Positions 8,838 through 16,847 of a DNA stretch of 64,000 bases are shown here, one piece after another; the first letter of the stretch is position 1; each line of letters begins with the position of its first letter. Under the pieces are notes generated by a model that saw only the letters and a list, made by a program, of their open reading frames with translations, did no database searches and was not told the origin of the DNA. The position numbers and the translations under genes were made by a program. The stretch is from JAIOSF01 sp963677755 (GTDB lineage: Bacteria > Campylobacterota > Campylobacteria > Campylobacterales > Arcobacteraceae). Location: contig OY782506.1 of NCBI GenBank assembly GCA_963677755.1, forward strand, positions 2,232,001 through 2,296,000, read 5' to 3'.

Positions 8838-8843
8838 TATAAT
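8838..8843 (+). promoter_or_regulatory. -10 box of the pyrC promoter
   Basis: A perfect TATAAT in the 124-base gap after rimM, 34 bases before the pyrC ATG, indicates that pyrC starts a new transcript. Runs of T precede it and no strong -35 is visible. Confidence 0.5.
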
Positions 8844-8877
8844 AACTATATTCAAGTTTAATTAGGAATTTTATAAA

Positions 8878-9891
8878 ATGAAAAGTATTGAGATAATCAG
8901 CCCTTACGATATGCATCTCCATTTAAGAGATAATGATATGTTAAAATTAGTTGCACCTTTAACTTCAAAAACTTTTAGTGGTGCAATAGTGATGCCAAAT
9001 CTTGTGCCTCCTGTAGAAACAAAAGAAGCTGTAATCTCATACAAAAATAGAATTTTAGAGGCTATTGATGTAAACGATAACTTTACACCATTTATGACAC
9101 TTTTTTTTAAACCTTACACAAAAGAATTTTTACAATCGGTAAAAGAGGAAATAACTGCTGTTAAACTTTATCCAGCAGGTATCACAACAAATAGCGAAGG
9201 GGGAGTTGAATCAATTGATACAGTCGCTCTTGCACCTACACTTAACGCTATGGCAGAACTTAACATACCACTTTGTGTTCATGGAGAAACAAATGGTTTT
9301 GTTATGGATAGAGAAAAAGAGTTTATGAGTGTTTATGAAGCACTTGCTGTAGCATTTCCAAAACTTACAATTATTATGGAACATATCACAACAAAAGATG
9401 CTGTAGAACTTTTAGAAAAATATGATAATCTGTATGCAACTATCACTTTACATCACCTTTTAATCACTCTTGATGATGTAGCTGGTGGTATGTTGCAACC
9501 ACATCTATTTTGTAAACCTATAGCCAAAACTCCTGTCGATAGAGAAGCACTATTAGAAGTTGCTCTCAATGGTAACCCAAAAGTAATGTTTGGAAGTGAT
9601 AGTGCACCACATCCACAAGAAGCTAAAGAATCTTGTGGATGTGCAGCGGGGGTCTTTACAGCACCTATTGCACTACAAGTACTAGCTCAAATTTTTGATG
9701 AAAATGGAAAGTTAGATAACTTAGAAGCATTTGTAAGTACTAATGCCACTAAGATATATAACCTAGTACCATCTTCAAAAACTATAAAACTTATTCAAAA
9801 AGATTTTCTTGTTCCTAAAGAATATCGAAAAAATGAACTCAATGTAATTCCAATGTACAGTGGAGAAGTTGTAAAATGGAGTATTGAATGA
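8878..9891 (+). CDS. pyrC: Dihydroorotase
   Basis: Class II (PyrC) dihydroorotase of 337 residues, which cyclises carbamoyl aspartate to dihydroorotate in pyrimidine synthesis. The binuclear metal motifs are present: DMHLHLR at residues 11-17, the bridging carboxylated Lys in AVKLYPAG near 100, VHGE near 136, MEHITT near 165 and GSDSAPH near 240. The start follows TAGGAATTTTATAA. It overlaps the next gene by 4 bases (ATGA), giving coupled translation. Confidence 0.95.
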   Translation: MKSIEIISPYDMHLHLRDNDMLKLVAPLTSKTFSGAIVMPNLVPPVETKEAVISYKNRILEAIDVNDNFTPFMTLFFKPYTKEFLQSVKEEITAVKLYPAGITTNSEGGVESIDTVALAPTLNAMAELNIPLCVHGETNGFVMDREKEFMSVYEALAVAFPKLTIIMEHITTKDAVELLEKYDNLYATITLHHLLITLDDVAGGMLQPHLFCKPIAKTPVDREALLEVALNGNPKVMFGSDSAPHPQEAKESCGCAAGVFTAPIALQVLAQIFDENGKLDNLEAFVSTNATKIYNLVPSSKTIKLIQKDFLVPKEYRKNELNVIPMYSGEVVKWSIE

Positions 9892-11837
9892 TAAAAAAAT
9901 TTTTCAAAAAAGAACATTCAAATGAAATATTTGCATTAGAACTAACAAAAAAGAAATTCGATAAAGAATGGCTTTTAGAAGGTTTAAAATCAGACTATAT
10001 TGATATAGACCATAAAGATAAAAATGGAGATACTTTTTTAACAAAATGTATCTCCGAAGGGCGTACTCAAGCAGCACAATGGCTTATTGAAAATGGCGCA
10101 AATATTAATATTAAAAACCATACAGGAAAAAACTCTTTAGAGTTAGCAGTTGAAAAAAATAATTTAATAATTGTAAAAGAGCTCTTAGATTTAAAAAAAA
10201 TAGATGTAAACCAAAAAGATGTGACAGGGAGAAGTCTTCTTCAAAATGTTGTAGTTTGGGGAAACCATGAAATGGCAAAACTTTTATTAAGTTATGGTGC
10301 CGATGTAAACAGTGTTGATAATTATGGAAGAATAGTACTCTATGATGCTTTAGCCTATGGAGATCAGCATTTTTTAAGATACCTTCTTTCTCTTGATAAA
10401 CTGAATATCAACCATATTGATGATGAGGGTAATTCTCTTATGCAATATCCTGAAGTTACAAAAAATGACTCTATTGCAAAAGATATATTAATAGCAGGAA
10501 TTGATCCTACTATAACAAAAGGTGATGAAAACTCATTTTTATATAAAACAATGCTTCGTGAGGATAAAGATTCTCAAAGTGTATTTGAGATAGCTCTTGA
10601 TCATGGTGCAAATGTGAATGCAAAAGCACTTAGCGAAAAGACTATTTTAGTAGAGCTAATATACATAGCTTCTATGTTGCCAAAAAATGAAAATGACAAA
10701 AGAATGTTATATCTTGATAGAGCCAAAGAGATGATTACGCATCATGGTGATCTAAATCTTGTAGACAATAATGGAGAAACAATATTATTTCATGCTATTA
10801 GATTGATTGATATGGAACTTATTAATTTTCTTCTAACATATGGGATTGATGCAAATATTCAAGATAATAAAGGGAAAACAGCATTAGAATATGCAATTTA
10901 TTATGGTATTGAGAAGTTAGATTTAATCTTATTGCTTATTAATCATGGTGCGAATCCAAAACAAAAAAATAAACAAGGGAAATGTATCTACGAGATACTC
11001 AATGATATTATTCTTCACCAATACTCAACTAAAATTATTGAGGATAAAGAGATAGTAGCAAAGATTGAAAAGAATGGTCAATATATAGAAGTAGTGAAAA
11101 AATTATTAGCTATCTCAAATGAAAATGAGGAAAAAATCGACTATCTTGATTCCTCAGGTGACCCTCTTTTCTTCAAGCCATTGATGTTTGATCACTTTAA
11201 CCTTTTCAAAGTTTATATTAAATTTGGATTAGATATCCATGCAAAAAATAAAGCAAATCATAATATTTTCTTTGAGTATGTTTTAAAAGTATTTGAAAAA
11301 AATGACAACTCTTTAAAAGCCTGTGAAAATTTCCAACACAATCTTTCAAATCTAATAAGTAGTAAAATAGATAAAAATTATCAAGATGCACTAGGTTGGA
11401 CTATTTTACACAAAGTTGTAGGGACTCCTTGTGATGAAAAACTTTTTGATATATTAACAAAAGTTGTTCCTTTTAACTACACAATAGTTGATAAGCTTGG
11501 TAGAAGTGTAATCCACAATGCGGTTTGGGGAAATAAAAAAAATATAATCAGAAAAATAGCAACTATTTCAAAAGAGAGTATTAATATTGAAGATAATTAT
11601 AATATTTTACCAATGGTTTACGCGGCACTTTTAGGAAATAGAGATATTGTGTTAGAGTTTCTACGATTAGGTTCATTTATCCATTCTAATAAAAAAATAG
11701 ATCCAAAAGCTATAAAAAAATTTAGTCCTATGTTAAAAAATCTTGATAAACTAACTGATGGGGTAGAAGACTTATCTGAATTACAAAATTTACAGACTGT
11801 TGTTGAACAAGTCAAAAAAGATTTTGAAACTCTTTAA
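9888..11837 (+). CDS. Ankyrin-repeat protein
   Basis: A 649-residue protein without signal peptide or membrane segment, built largely of ankyrin repeats. Typical units include GDTFLTKCISEGRTQAAQWL, ENGANINIKNHTGKNSLELA, SYGADVNSVDNYGR, LTYGIDANIQDNKGKTALEY and INHGANPKQKNKQGK, spread from about residue 45 to 600 with irregular spacers. Such proteins act as protein-binding scaffolds. The start overlaps pyrC by 4 bases, so it is produced with dihydroorotase. Its partner is unknown, and nothing ties it to pyrimidine synthesis except position. Confidence 0.85.
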   Translation: MIKKFFKKEHSNEIFALELTKKKFDKEWLLEGLKSDYIDIDHKDKNGDTFLTKCISEGRTQAAQWLIENGANINIKNHTGKNSLELAVEKNNLIIVKELLDLKKIDVNQKDVTGRSLLQNVVVWGNHEMAKLLLSYGADVNSVDNYGRIVLYDALAYGDQHFLRYLLSLDKLNINHIDDEGNSLMQYPEVTKNDSIAKDILIAGIDPTITKGDENSFLYKTMLREDKDSQSVFEIALDHGANVNAKALSEKTILVELIYIASMLPKNENDKRMLYLDRAKEMITHHGDLNLVDNNGETILFHAIRLIDMELINFLLTYGIDANIQDNKGKTALEYAIYYGIEKLDLILLLINHGANPKQKNKQGKCIYEILNDIILHQYSTKIIEDKEIVAKIEKNGQYIEVVKKLLAISNENEEKIDYLDSSGDPLFFKPLMFDHFNLFKVYIKFGLDIHAKNKANHNIFFEYVLKVFEKNDNSLKACENFQHNLSNLISSKIDKNYQDALGWTILHKVVGTPCDEKLFDILTKVVPFNYTIVDKLGRSVIHNAVWGNKKNIIRKIATISKESINIEDNYNILPMVYAALLGNRDIVLEFLRLGSFIHSNKKIDPKAIKKFSPMLKNLDKLTDGVEDLSELQNLQTVVEQVKKDFETL

Positions 11838-11877
11838 GAGTAACAATAGATAAAATTTTTAACTACTGTTACTCTTT
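11836..11877. terminator. Hairpin at the ankyrin gene / ilvD convergence
   Basis: AAGAGTAACA at 11836-11845 pairs with TGTTACTCTT at 11868-11877 around a 22-base loop, directly at the ankyrin gene stop. A second small inverted repeat (GAGTTAT/ATAACTC, 11885-11905) covers the end of ilvD. Together they probably end both converging transcripts. Confidence 0.5.
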
Positions 11878-11893
11878 CTAAGGGGAGTTATAT

Positions 11894-13588
11894 TTAAAAT
11901 AACTCTGTATTTAAAACTGCTCCACTACTAGCATTTGTCACTAGTGCTCTATATTGTTTTAACCAACTTGAATTTAACTCTTTTTTAATAGGTTCAAAGT
12001 TTGCTTTTCTTTTTTCTATCTCTTCATCTGTCAGGTTTACGGATAAGATATATTTATCTACATCAATATGTATCTCATCTCCATCTTTTAAAAGTCCTAT
12101 CATACCACCCTCAGCAGCTTCAGGACTTACATGTCCTATACTAGCACCTCTTGTTGCTCCACTAAATCTACCATCAGTTATTAGTGCAACTTTATCACCA
12201 AGTCCCATACCCATGATTAAACTTGTAGGGGCTAACATCTCTTGCATTCCTGGACCACCTTTTGGACCTTCATATCGTATAACTACAACATTTCCAGCTT
12301 TTACTTTATGATCTATAATTCCAGCAATTGCTTCATCTTGTGAATTAAAACAAACAGCAGTTCCTGTAAATACTCGATCACCAGTAATACCAGCAGTTTT
12401 TATAACAGCACCTTGTTCTGCTAAATTACCATATAGTATAGCTAATCCACCAACTTCACTATAAGGATTATCTATAGTGTGTATAATATTTGTATCTATT
12501 ATCTTAGCATCTTTAATTCGCTCTTTGATAGTTTCACCTGTAACAGTAAGATTATCAGCAAGGATATCATCACCTCTTTTGCTCATCTCATGCATAACAG
12601 CACTTACTCCACCTGCTTTATCAATATCTTGCATATGTACTGTCGTTAAACTTGGAGATATTTTTGCAATATGACTTACTTTTTTAGAGATACTATTTAT
12701 ATCTTTTAACTCAAATTTTACACCAGCTTCTTTTGCAATTGCTAACATATGTAAAACTGTATTTGAACTTCCACCCATAGCCATATCCACTGCAAAAGCA
12801 TTTCTTACTGCATTTTCATTTAAAATATTTCTAATGTTATATCTCTTTTTTTGTTCTAAATCTAGTTTTGCTAATTCACATATTCTTCGAGCTGCTTTTC
12901 TGTAAAGCTCTTCTCTTTGCGGAGTAAGTGCTAATATTGTTCCATTTCCAGGAAGGGCTATACCCATAGCTTCCATAAGTGTATTCATAGAGTTTGCTGT
13001 AAACATCCCTGAACATGATCCACCACTAGGACAGGCATTACACTCAATATCTTTTAAATCATCTGCTGAGATATCTCCATTTTCATATTTTCCAACTGCT
13101 TCAAACGCTGTTGCTAAATCTATTGGTGTACCATCTTTTGTATATCCTTTTGCCATTGGTCCACCTGAAACAAATACTGTAGGTACATTTACTCTTAATG
13201 CTCCCATAATCATCCCTGGAACAATTTTATCACAGTTAGGAATTGCAATCATAGCATCAAGTTTATGTGCATTCATAACTGTTTCTATACTGTTTGCAAT
13301 AATCTCTCGGCTTGGAAGTGAAAAAAGCATTCCATCATGTCCCATTGCTATACCATCATCTACACCAATAGTATTAAACTCAAAAGGTACACAACCGTTT
13401 GCTCGTATCTCTTCTTTAATAATAGCACTTACTTTATCAAGAAAAAAATGCCCTGGAATTATCTCTATAAAAGAATTTGCAACACCAATAAATGGTTTGT
13501 CAAAATCCTCATCTTGCAATCCTGTAGCTCGAAACAAACTTCTATGTGGAGCACGCGAATGCCCTTTTTTTACCTCATCACTTCTCAT
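11894..13588 (-). CDS. ilvD: Dihydroxy-acid dehydratase
   Basis: Complete IlvD/Edd family enzyme of 564 residues, catalysing the last shared step of valine, isoleucine and pantothenate precursor synthesis. The iron-sulfur cluster ligands are visible in NCDK near residue 118 and NACPSGGSCSGMFTANSMN near 185-205, with the substrate/Mg loop GHDGM near 80 and the C-terminal GRFSGATRG. It is a single-gene unit preceded by the tRNA cluster on the opposite strand. Its ATG lies at 13588 with a TAAGGATA ribosome binding site. Confidence 0.96.
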   Translation of the reverse strand: MRSDEVKKGHSRAPHRSLFRATGLQDEDFDKPFIGVANSFIEIIPGHFFLDKVSAIIKEEIRANGCVPFEFNTIGVDDGIAMGHDGMLFSLPSREIIANSIETVMNAHKLDAMIAIPNCDKIVPGMIMGALRVNVPTVFVSGGPMAKGYTKDGTPIDLATAFEAVGKYENGDISADDLKDIECNACPSGGSCSGMFTANSMNTLMEAMGIALPGNGTILALTPQREELYRKAARRICELAKLDLEQKKRYNIRNILNENAVRNAFAVDMAMGGSSNTVLHMLAIAKEAGVKFELKDINSISKKVSHIAKISPSLTTVHMQDIDKAGGVSAVMHEMSKRGDDILADNLTVTGETIKERIKDAKIIDTNIIHTIDNPYSEVGGLAILYGNLAEQGAVIKTAGITGDRVFTGTAVCFNSQDEAIAGIIDHKVKAGNVVVIRYEGPKGGPGMQEMLAPTSLIMGMGLGDKVALITDGRFSGATRGASIGHVSPEAAEGGMIGLLKDGDEIHIDVDKYILSVNLTDEEIEKRKANFEPIKKELNSSWLKQYRALVTNASSGAVLNTELF

Positions 13589-13690
13589 AATATCTATCCT
13601 TAAAAATTTCTATTTTATTTATTTGTATTATAGTTGAATTTTCATTAATTTCAAAAAATTTGTAAATTTTATAATTTCTCCAAAAAACTC

Positions 13691-13719
13691 TTGACTTCTA
13701 AAAAAGAAATCGCTATAAT
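13691..13719 (+). promoter_or_regulatory. Sigma-70 promoter of the tRNA cluster
   Basis: TTGACT (13691-13696) and TATAAT (13714-13719) are separated by exactly 17 bases, the only near-consensus -35/-10 pair I noticed in the window. It lies about 72 bases before tRNA-Leu, in the region divergent to ilvD, and probably drives the tRNA genes. Confidence 0.75.
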
Positions 13720-13791
13720 TCCAGTCCAATTTAAGAGGAAACCTTTTAAGTTAGGATTAATATACCTTTGATAGCAATATCAAAAATACAT

Positions 13792-13878
13792 GCGAGTGTG
13801 GCGGAATAGGTAGACGCGTTGGACTTAAAATCCAATTCCGGTTTCGGAGTATCGGTTCAATTCCGATCATTCGCACCA
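13792..13878 (+). tRNA. tRNA-Leu (TAA)
   Basis: Type II tRNA. Acceptor stem GCGAGTG pairs with CATTCGC (one G-U), discriminator A, and CCA is encoded. The anticodon stem TTGGA/TCCAA encloses loop CTTAAAA with anticodon TAA. The long variable arm and TTCAATT T-loop are present. Confidence 0.95.
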
Positions 13879-13891
13879 TAACTTTAAAAAT

Positions 13892-13915
13892 GATACTTAA
13901 GGTATCTTTTTTTTT
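13892..13915 (+). terminator. Short intrinsic terminator between tRNA-Leu and tRNA-Ser
   Basis: GATAC-TTAAG-GTATC followed by nine T residues. The GC-poor 5-bp stem suggests weak termination, so it may reduce rather than stop read-through into tRNA-Ser and tRNA-Met. Confidence 0.55.
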
Positions 13916-13928
13916 GCATCATAAATGT

Positions 13929-14017
13929 GGAGAGTTGGCTGAGTTGGTCGAAAGCACCGGTTTTGAAAACCGGCGAGGGTTAAACCTCCGGGGGTTCGAA
14001 TCCCCCACTCTCCTCCA
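13929..14017 (+). tRNA. tRNA-Ser (TGA)
   Basis: Type II tRNA. Acceptor GGAGAGT pairs with ACTCTCC, anticodon stem CCGGT/ACCGG with loop TTTGAAA (anticodon TGA), a long variable arm and T-stem GGGGG/CCCCC, with CCA encoded. The discriminator base at 14014 reads as T, where G is typical for bacterial tRNA-Ser. Confidence 0.93.
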
Positions 14018-14052
14018 CTATTTACATAAATTAGCCAATTAATAATTTACCT

Positions 14053-14129
14053 GTCAGGGTAGCTCAGCTGGCTAGAGCGCTGGTCTCATAAGCCGGAGGT
14101 CGAGAGTTCAAGTCTCTCTCCTGACACCA
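14053..14129 (+). tRNA. tRNA-Met (CAT)
   Basis: Acceptor GTCAGGG pairs with TCCTGAC (one G-U), discriminator A and CCA encoded. Anticodon stem CTGGT/GCCGG holds loop CTCATAA with anticodon CAT. The stem lacks the three G-C pairs of initiator tRNA, so this is an elongator Met tRNA, or less likely the tRNA-Ile2 precursor that TilS (encoded at 25681-26643) converts to a lysidine anticodon. Confidence 0.88.
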
Positions 14130-14210
14130 TTTAATCTTTTAATCAAAAACTTTACTTCATATAATATTATTAGTATTATTTAAACCTTAACTATGTTACA
14201 CTTGTTTAAA

Positions 14211-14286
14211 CTCCTTATCGCTTAACAGGATAAAGCAGGACCCTCCTAAGGTCTAGCTAGAGGTTCGAGTCCTCTTGAGGAGACCA
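14211..14286 (+). tRNA. tRNA-Arg (CCT)
   Basis: Acceptor CTCCTTA pairs with TGAGGAG (one G-U), discriminator A and CCA encoded. D-stem GCTT/AAGC, anticodon stem GGACC/GGTCT with loop CTCCTAA (anticodon CCT), T-arm AGAGG/CCTCT. It lies 81 bases after tRNA-Met and ends 17 bases from the converging arsR-like gene. Confidence 0.92.
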
Positions 14287-14302
14287 CTCCATAAAGCCTC
14301 AA

Positions 14303-14647
14303 TTAAGTTAGTAATAAAACTAAATTCTCTTTATATTCAGAACTAATATAATAATTTATCATCACACCTTCTCTTTTTGATACAAGTATCCCTGTGTCTT
14401 TAAGTTTTCTCAAGTGTTGAGACACAGGGGACTGCTTCATCTCTAACATATCACTTATATCACATACACAAAGTTTTTCATTTCTTATAAGAAGAAAGAT
14501 TATTTTTAATCGAACCTCACTCCCTAATAATGAAAAAAGTTTCTCTTTTTTTAAAAATAATTCTTGATTTAAAACTAATTGTTGTTTTTCATGTTCAATT
14601 TTATCTTTATCAACATCTATCCTAAGACAAGTTGTATCATTCTTCAA
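14303..14647 (-). CDS. ArsR/SmtB-family metal-responsive repressor
   Basis: Winged-helix regulator of 114 residues. It carries the metal-sensing sequence LCVCD near residue 53 (as in ArsR/CadC alpha-3 sites) and the recognition helix MKQSPVSQHLRKL, followed by the wing (SKREGVMINYYIS). Such repressors release DNA on binding As(III), Cd, Zn or similar ions. It is the second gene of a two-gene operon, 4 bases after the permease, and the palindrome upstream of the permease at 15840-15867 is its likely operator. The N-terminus also has Cys8 (TTCLRID). The metal cannot be fixed from sequence. Confidence 0.88.
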   Translation of the reverse strand: MKNDTTCLRIDVDKDKIEHEKQQLVLNQELFLKKEKLFSLLGSEVRLKIIFLLIRNEKLCVCDISDMLEMKQSPVSQHLRKLKDTGILVSKREGVMINYYISSEYKENLVLLLT

Positions 14648-14651
14648 ATTT

Positions 14652-15809
14652 TTATTCCTTTACTCTAAATATATTATTTTTTACAACATTATTACTATTT
14701 GTTGGCTTTAATATTACACCATTATGTTCATTTGTTACAACACAACACTCACTGCTCTTTGTACTTGTAGTAGAACAGCAACTCTTTTGCTTAACAAACT
14801 TTTCTTTTAATAAATGATAAACCAATAGTACCATCATCATAATAGAAGATAAAATATTAAATATATTCACATCCTCATGAACTGTTGTGATTGTTAATAA
14901 ACTCAATTCTTTAAAAATTGTATCATATATATAACCAAATAACAACCCTAATGTTGCAATTGTCACTAAATATATAATTAAAGAAGTTTTACCTAACATT
15001 TTATACACAACACTCATTGTAACAATACTTGTCGCTGGTCCTGTCGTTAAAAATATAAATACAGCACCTGGTGTCATACCTTGCAACATAAATGCCGCTG
15101 CAATTGGTAATGATGCAGTAGCACAAGTATACAAAGGCATTGAAAATAATATCACTACAATATAAGTTAAAAACTGATTTTCAAACAATATTTGTGTGTA
15201 TTCTTTAGAAACAAATGTTATAAACAATGAACCCAAAAGAAGTCCCACTAAAAGTGCTTTTGCCATATCATTAAAAAGCATTCCGTATCCATATTTTAAA
15301 GCAGCTATAAATGAAAACTTTTTTTTAGTAGTTTTACTACAACCCACAGAGGAACAACATGAAGCGTTAACCTCTTCAGTGATATTATTACTATCTTCTT
15401 TTTGAAAAAAGTTTTGAATAAATCCCACAGAAATTGCGATAATAACTGATGAAACAATTCTAAAAGTTGTAAATACAAAACCAAAAAGAGAATATGTAGC
15501 TAGAATCGAATCCACACCTGTAATTGGAGTTGAAATTAAAAAACTCTGAACTGCACCTTTACTAGCTCCCTCTTTTTTCAGTCCTTGCGCTAAAGGTATT
15601 ACAGAACAAGAACAAACGGGTAATGGGATACCAAAAAGTGTCGCTTTAACAACTGAACTTGCAGAATTTTTTCCTAAATGTTTTGAGACAAAGTCATCAG
15701 GGATAACCTGCTTTAAAACACCTGCACAAAATAAACCCAATATTATATACAACGACATTGCATTTAATAACCCCATAAAGTTACCAAAAAAACTTATTAA
15801 TAGTTCCAA
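14652..15809 (-). CDS. SO_0444-type metal efflux permease
   Basis: Polytopic permease of 385 residues in the DUF318/YraQ superfamily, closest to the SO_0444 (Cu/Zn/As efflux) branch. The hallmark PLPVCSCSVIPLAQGLKKEGAS lies near residues 60-80, with STPITGVDS and TTGPATS repeats in the two symmetric halves. Cys-rich cytosolic segments (ASCCSSVGCS near residue 150 and the tail KSCCSTTSTKSSECCVV) are probable soft-metal sites. The start is TTG at 15809 after AAAAGGAATTATT. Its promoter (TATAAT, complement of 15833-15838) abuts a long palindrome, and the downstream arsR-like gene should autoregulate the operon. Confidence 0.82.
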   Translation of the reverse strand: MELLISFFGNFMGLLNAMSLYIILGLFCAGVLKQVIPDDFVSKHLGKNSASSVVKATLFGIPLPVCSCSVIPLAQGLKKEGASKGAVQSFLISTPITGVDSILATYSLFGFVFTTFRIVSSVIIAISVGFIQNFFQKEDSNNITEEVNASCCSSVGCSKTTKKKFSFIAALKYGYGMLFNDMAKALLVGLLLGSLFITFVSKEYTQILFENQFLTYIVVILFSMPLYTCATASLPIAAAFMLQGMTPGAVFIFLTTGPATSIVTMSVVYKMLGKTSLIIYLVTIATLGLLFGYIYDTIFKELSLLTITTVHEDVNIFNILSSIMMMVLLVYHLLKEKFVKQKSCCSTTSTKSSECCVVTNEHNGVILKPTNSNNVVKNNIFRVKE

Positions 15810-15832
15810 AATAATTCCTTTTAAAATATTTT

Positions 15833-15867
15833 ATTATAAAAGTATATTAGAATATTCTTATATACTT
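15833..15867 (-). promoter_or_regulatory. Operator/promoter of the metal-efflux operon
   Basis: A 28-base dyad at 15840-15867 has half-sites AAGTATATTAGAAT and ATTCTTATATACTT that are reverse complements at 13 of 14 positions. Reading the minus strand, a perfect TATAAT (15838-15833) follows the dyad by one base, so a bound dimer would cover the -35/-10 spacer. Size and position match ArsR/SmtB operators. Confidence 0.7.
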
Positions 15868-15907
15868 ATTAATAGATTTTAATTTTAAAATAAAAAAGTT
15901 TGAAAAC

Positions 15908-15992
15908 TAAAAAAGCCCTACTAAAAAGTAGAGCTTTTTTATAAATTTCGAATTTTAAGGAAAGCAAAGGTAAATGAACAACCTCAACTTGT
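15908..15992 (-). ncRNA. Candidate small RNA upstream of the efflux operon
   Basis: On the minus strand a TATAAT (16004-15999) is followed by about 85 bases ending in a hairpin (15938-15911; 12-bp stem with one mismatch) and a run of six T residues. Neither flanking gene ends here, since they point away from each other, so the terminator needs another transcript. The body holds a CU-rich stretch, CTTTCCTT (complement of 15957-15964), complementary to Shine-Dalgarno sequences. No conserved family is recognised; expression is inferred. Confidence 0.4.
15911..15940. terminator. Bidirectional terminator-like hairpin inside a divergent region
   Basis: AAAAGCCCTACT pairs with AGTAGAGCTTTT (one C-A mismatch) around AAAA, with T-runs on both strands. 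The rest of the 451-base gap 15810-16260 holds the efflux operator, this hairpin, a tandem GAAAATGAAAT repeat near 16012-16033, and the promoter of the next gene (TATACT, 16196-16201). I see no protein gene in it. Confidence 0.6.
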
Positions 15993-16260
15993 AATACAAT
16001 TATAAGGCACGAAAATGAAATGAAAATGAAATTCAGATTTTAAATATATGTTTAAATATTTTTTCTTACTTTACTCACATAATAGAAAAATTATTATTTA
16101 TTCACTATAAGCAATAATTATCACTCATAGCTTATTATTTGGGAATATATAAACTTTTCTTAAAATTATTTTCTTATTTCTCAAGATAATTGATGTATAC
16201 TAACAGTAGGAGATTGTTTTATAACTTTTTTGTTATATGCATTTCTGAAGGAGTTCTAAG

Positions 16261-16836
16261 ATGAAAATTTTATTAGTAACTGATGATTATACGATAAAAA
16301 CTTATTTAGAGATTGGACAAGCACAGTTTAAATATTCTTTTTTAAACTCTAATCAGCCTTTGCAAGACTATCAAAACAATAATTTTGATATTGTAATAGT
16401 AGATATTTCAACTTATGAAGATATTTTTCTTTCAATACTAGAGCTTAACCCTAAACAAAAAGTTATAGTTATATCAGATGATTTAAATTGTATTGATAAA
16501 GTTGGATGTGAAGTGTGTTTACAAAAATACAATAAAAACAGACTTTTAAAACCAGTGTCAGTGAAAACCCTTCTTGATTTAATCATCGAGTTTGACAATC
16601 AACAATGCCACTATTTACAAACTGATTGTTTTAAAAATATTCAGCCAATTATTTCAGATATTATAAAAAGTTTTATCTCTTATGAATTCTGTTCAGAAAA
16701 GAATATGATTTGTAAAAAAGAAAAAAACTATTCTCATAGTTTTGTACTTGATTTATTAGAAATTACTTCCATATTAGATACTCATAATACAAAATATGAA
16801 ATCATAAATGGGAAAGATATACAACTTATCTCATAA
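16261..16836 (+). CDS. Degenerate receiver-like protein, unknown function
   Basis: Protein of 191 residues whose first 115 residues look like a response-regulator receiver fold: MKILLVTDDYTIK with the acidic pair, FDIVIVDISTYED with a candidate phosphoacceptor Asp near residue 46, VIVISDD, and LLKPVSVKTLLDLI in the position of the KP-containing helix. The rest has several Cys residues (HYLQTDCF, YEFCSEKNMICKK) and no known output domain. A strong AAGGAG precedes the ATG. There is no kinase next to it. I do not recognise the family beyond the receiver resemblance. Confidence 0.6.
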   Translation: MKILLVTDDYTIKTYLEIGQAQFKYSFLNSNQPLQDYQNNNFDIVIVDISTYEDIFLSILELNPKQKVIVISDDLNCIDKVGCEVCLQKYNKNRLLKPVSVKTLLDLIIEFDNQQCHYLQTDCFKNIQPIISDIIKSFISYEFCSEKNMICKKEKNYSHSFVLDLLEITSILDTHNTKYEIINGKDIQLIS

Positions 16837-16847
16837 AATATATTTTA

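Noticed and set aside
13792..14286. tRNA cluster as a target for integration (attachment site).
   Set aside because: No partial tRNA copy or flanking foreign genes found within the window.
16081..16140. A possible Fur box in the AT-rich segment before the receiver-like gene.
   Set aside because: The match to the 19-base consensus is poor and the base composition makes it unreliable.
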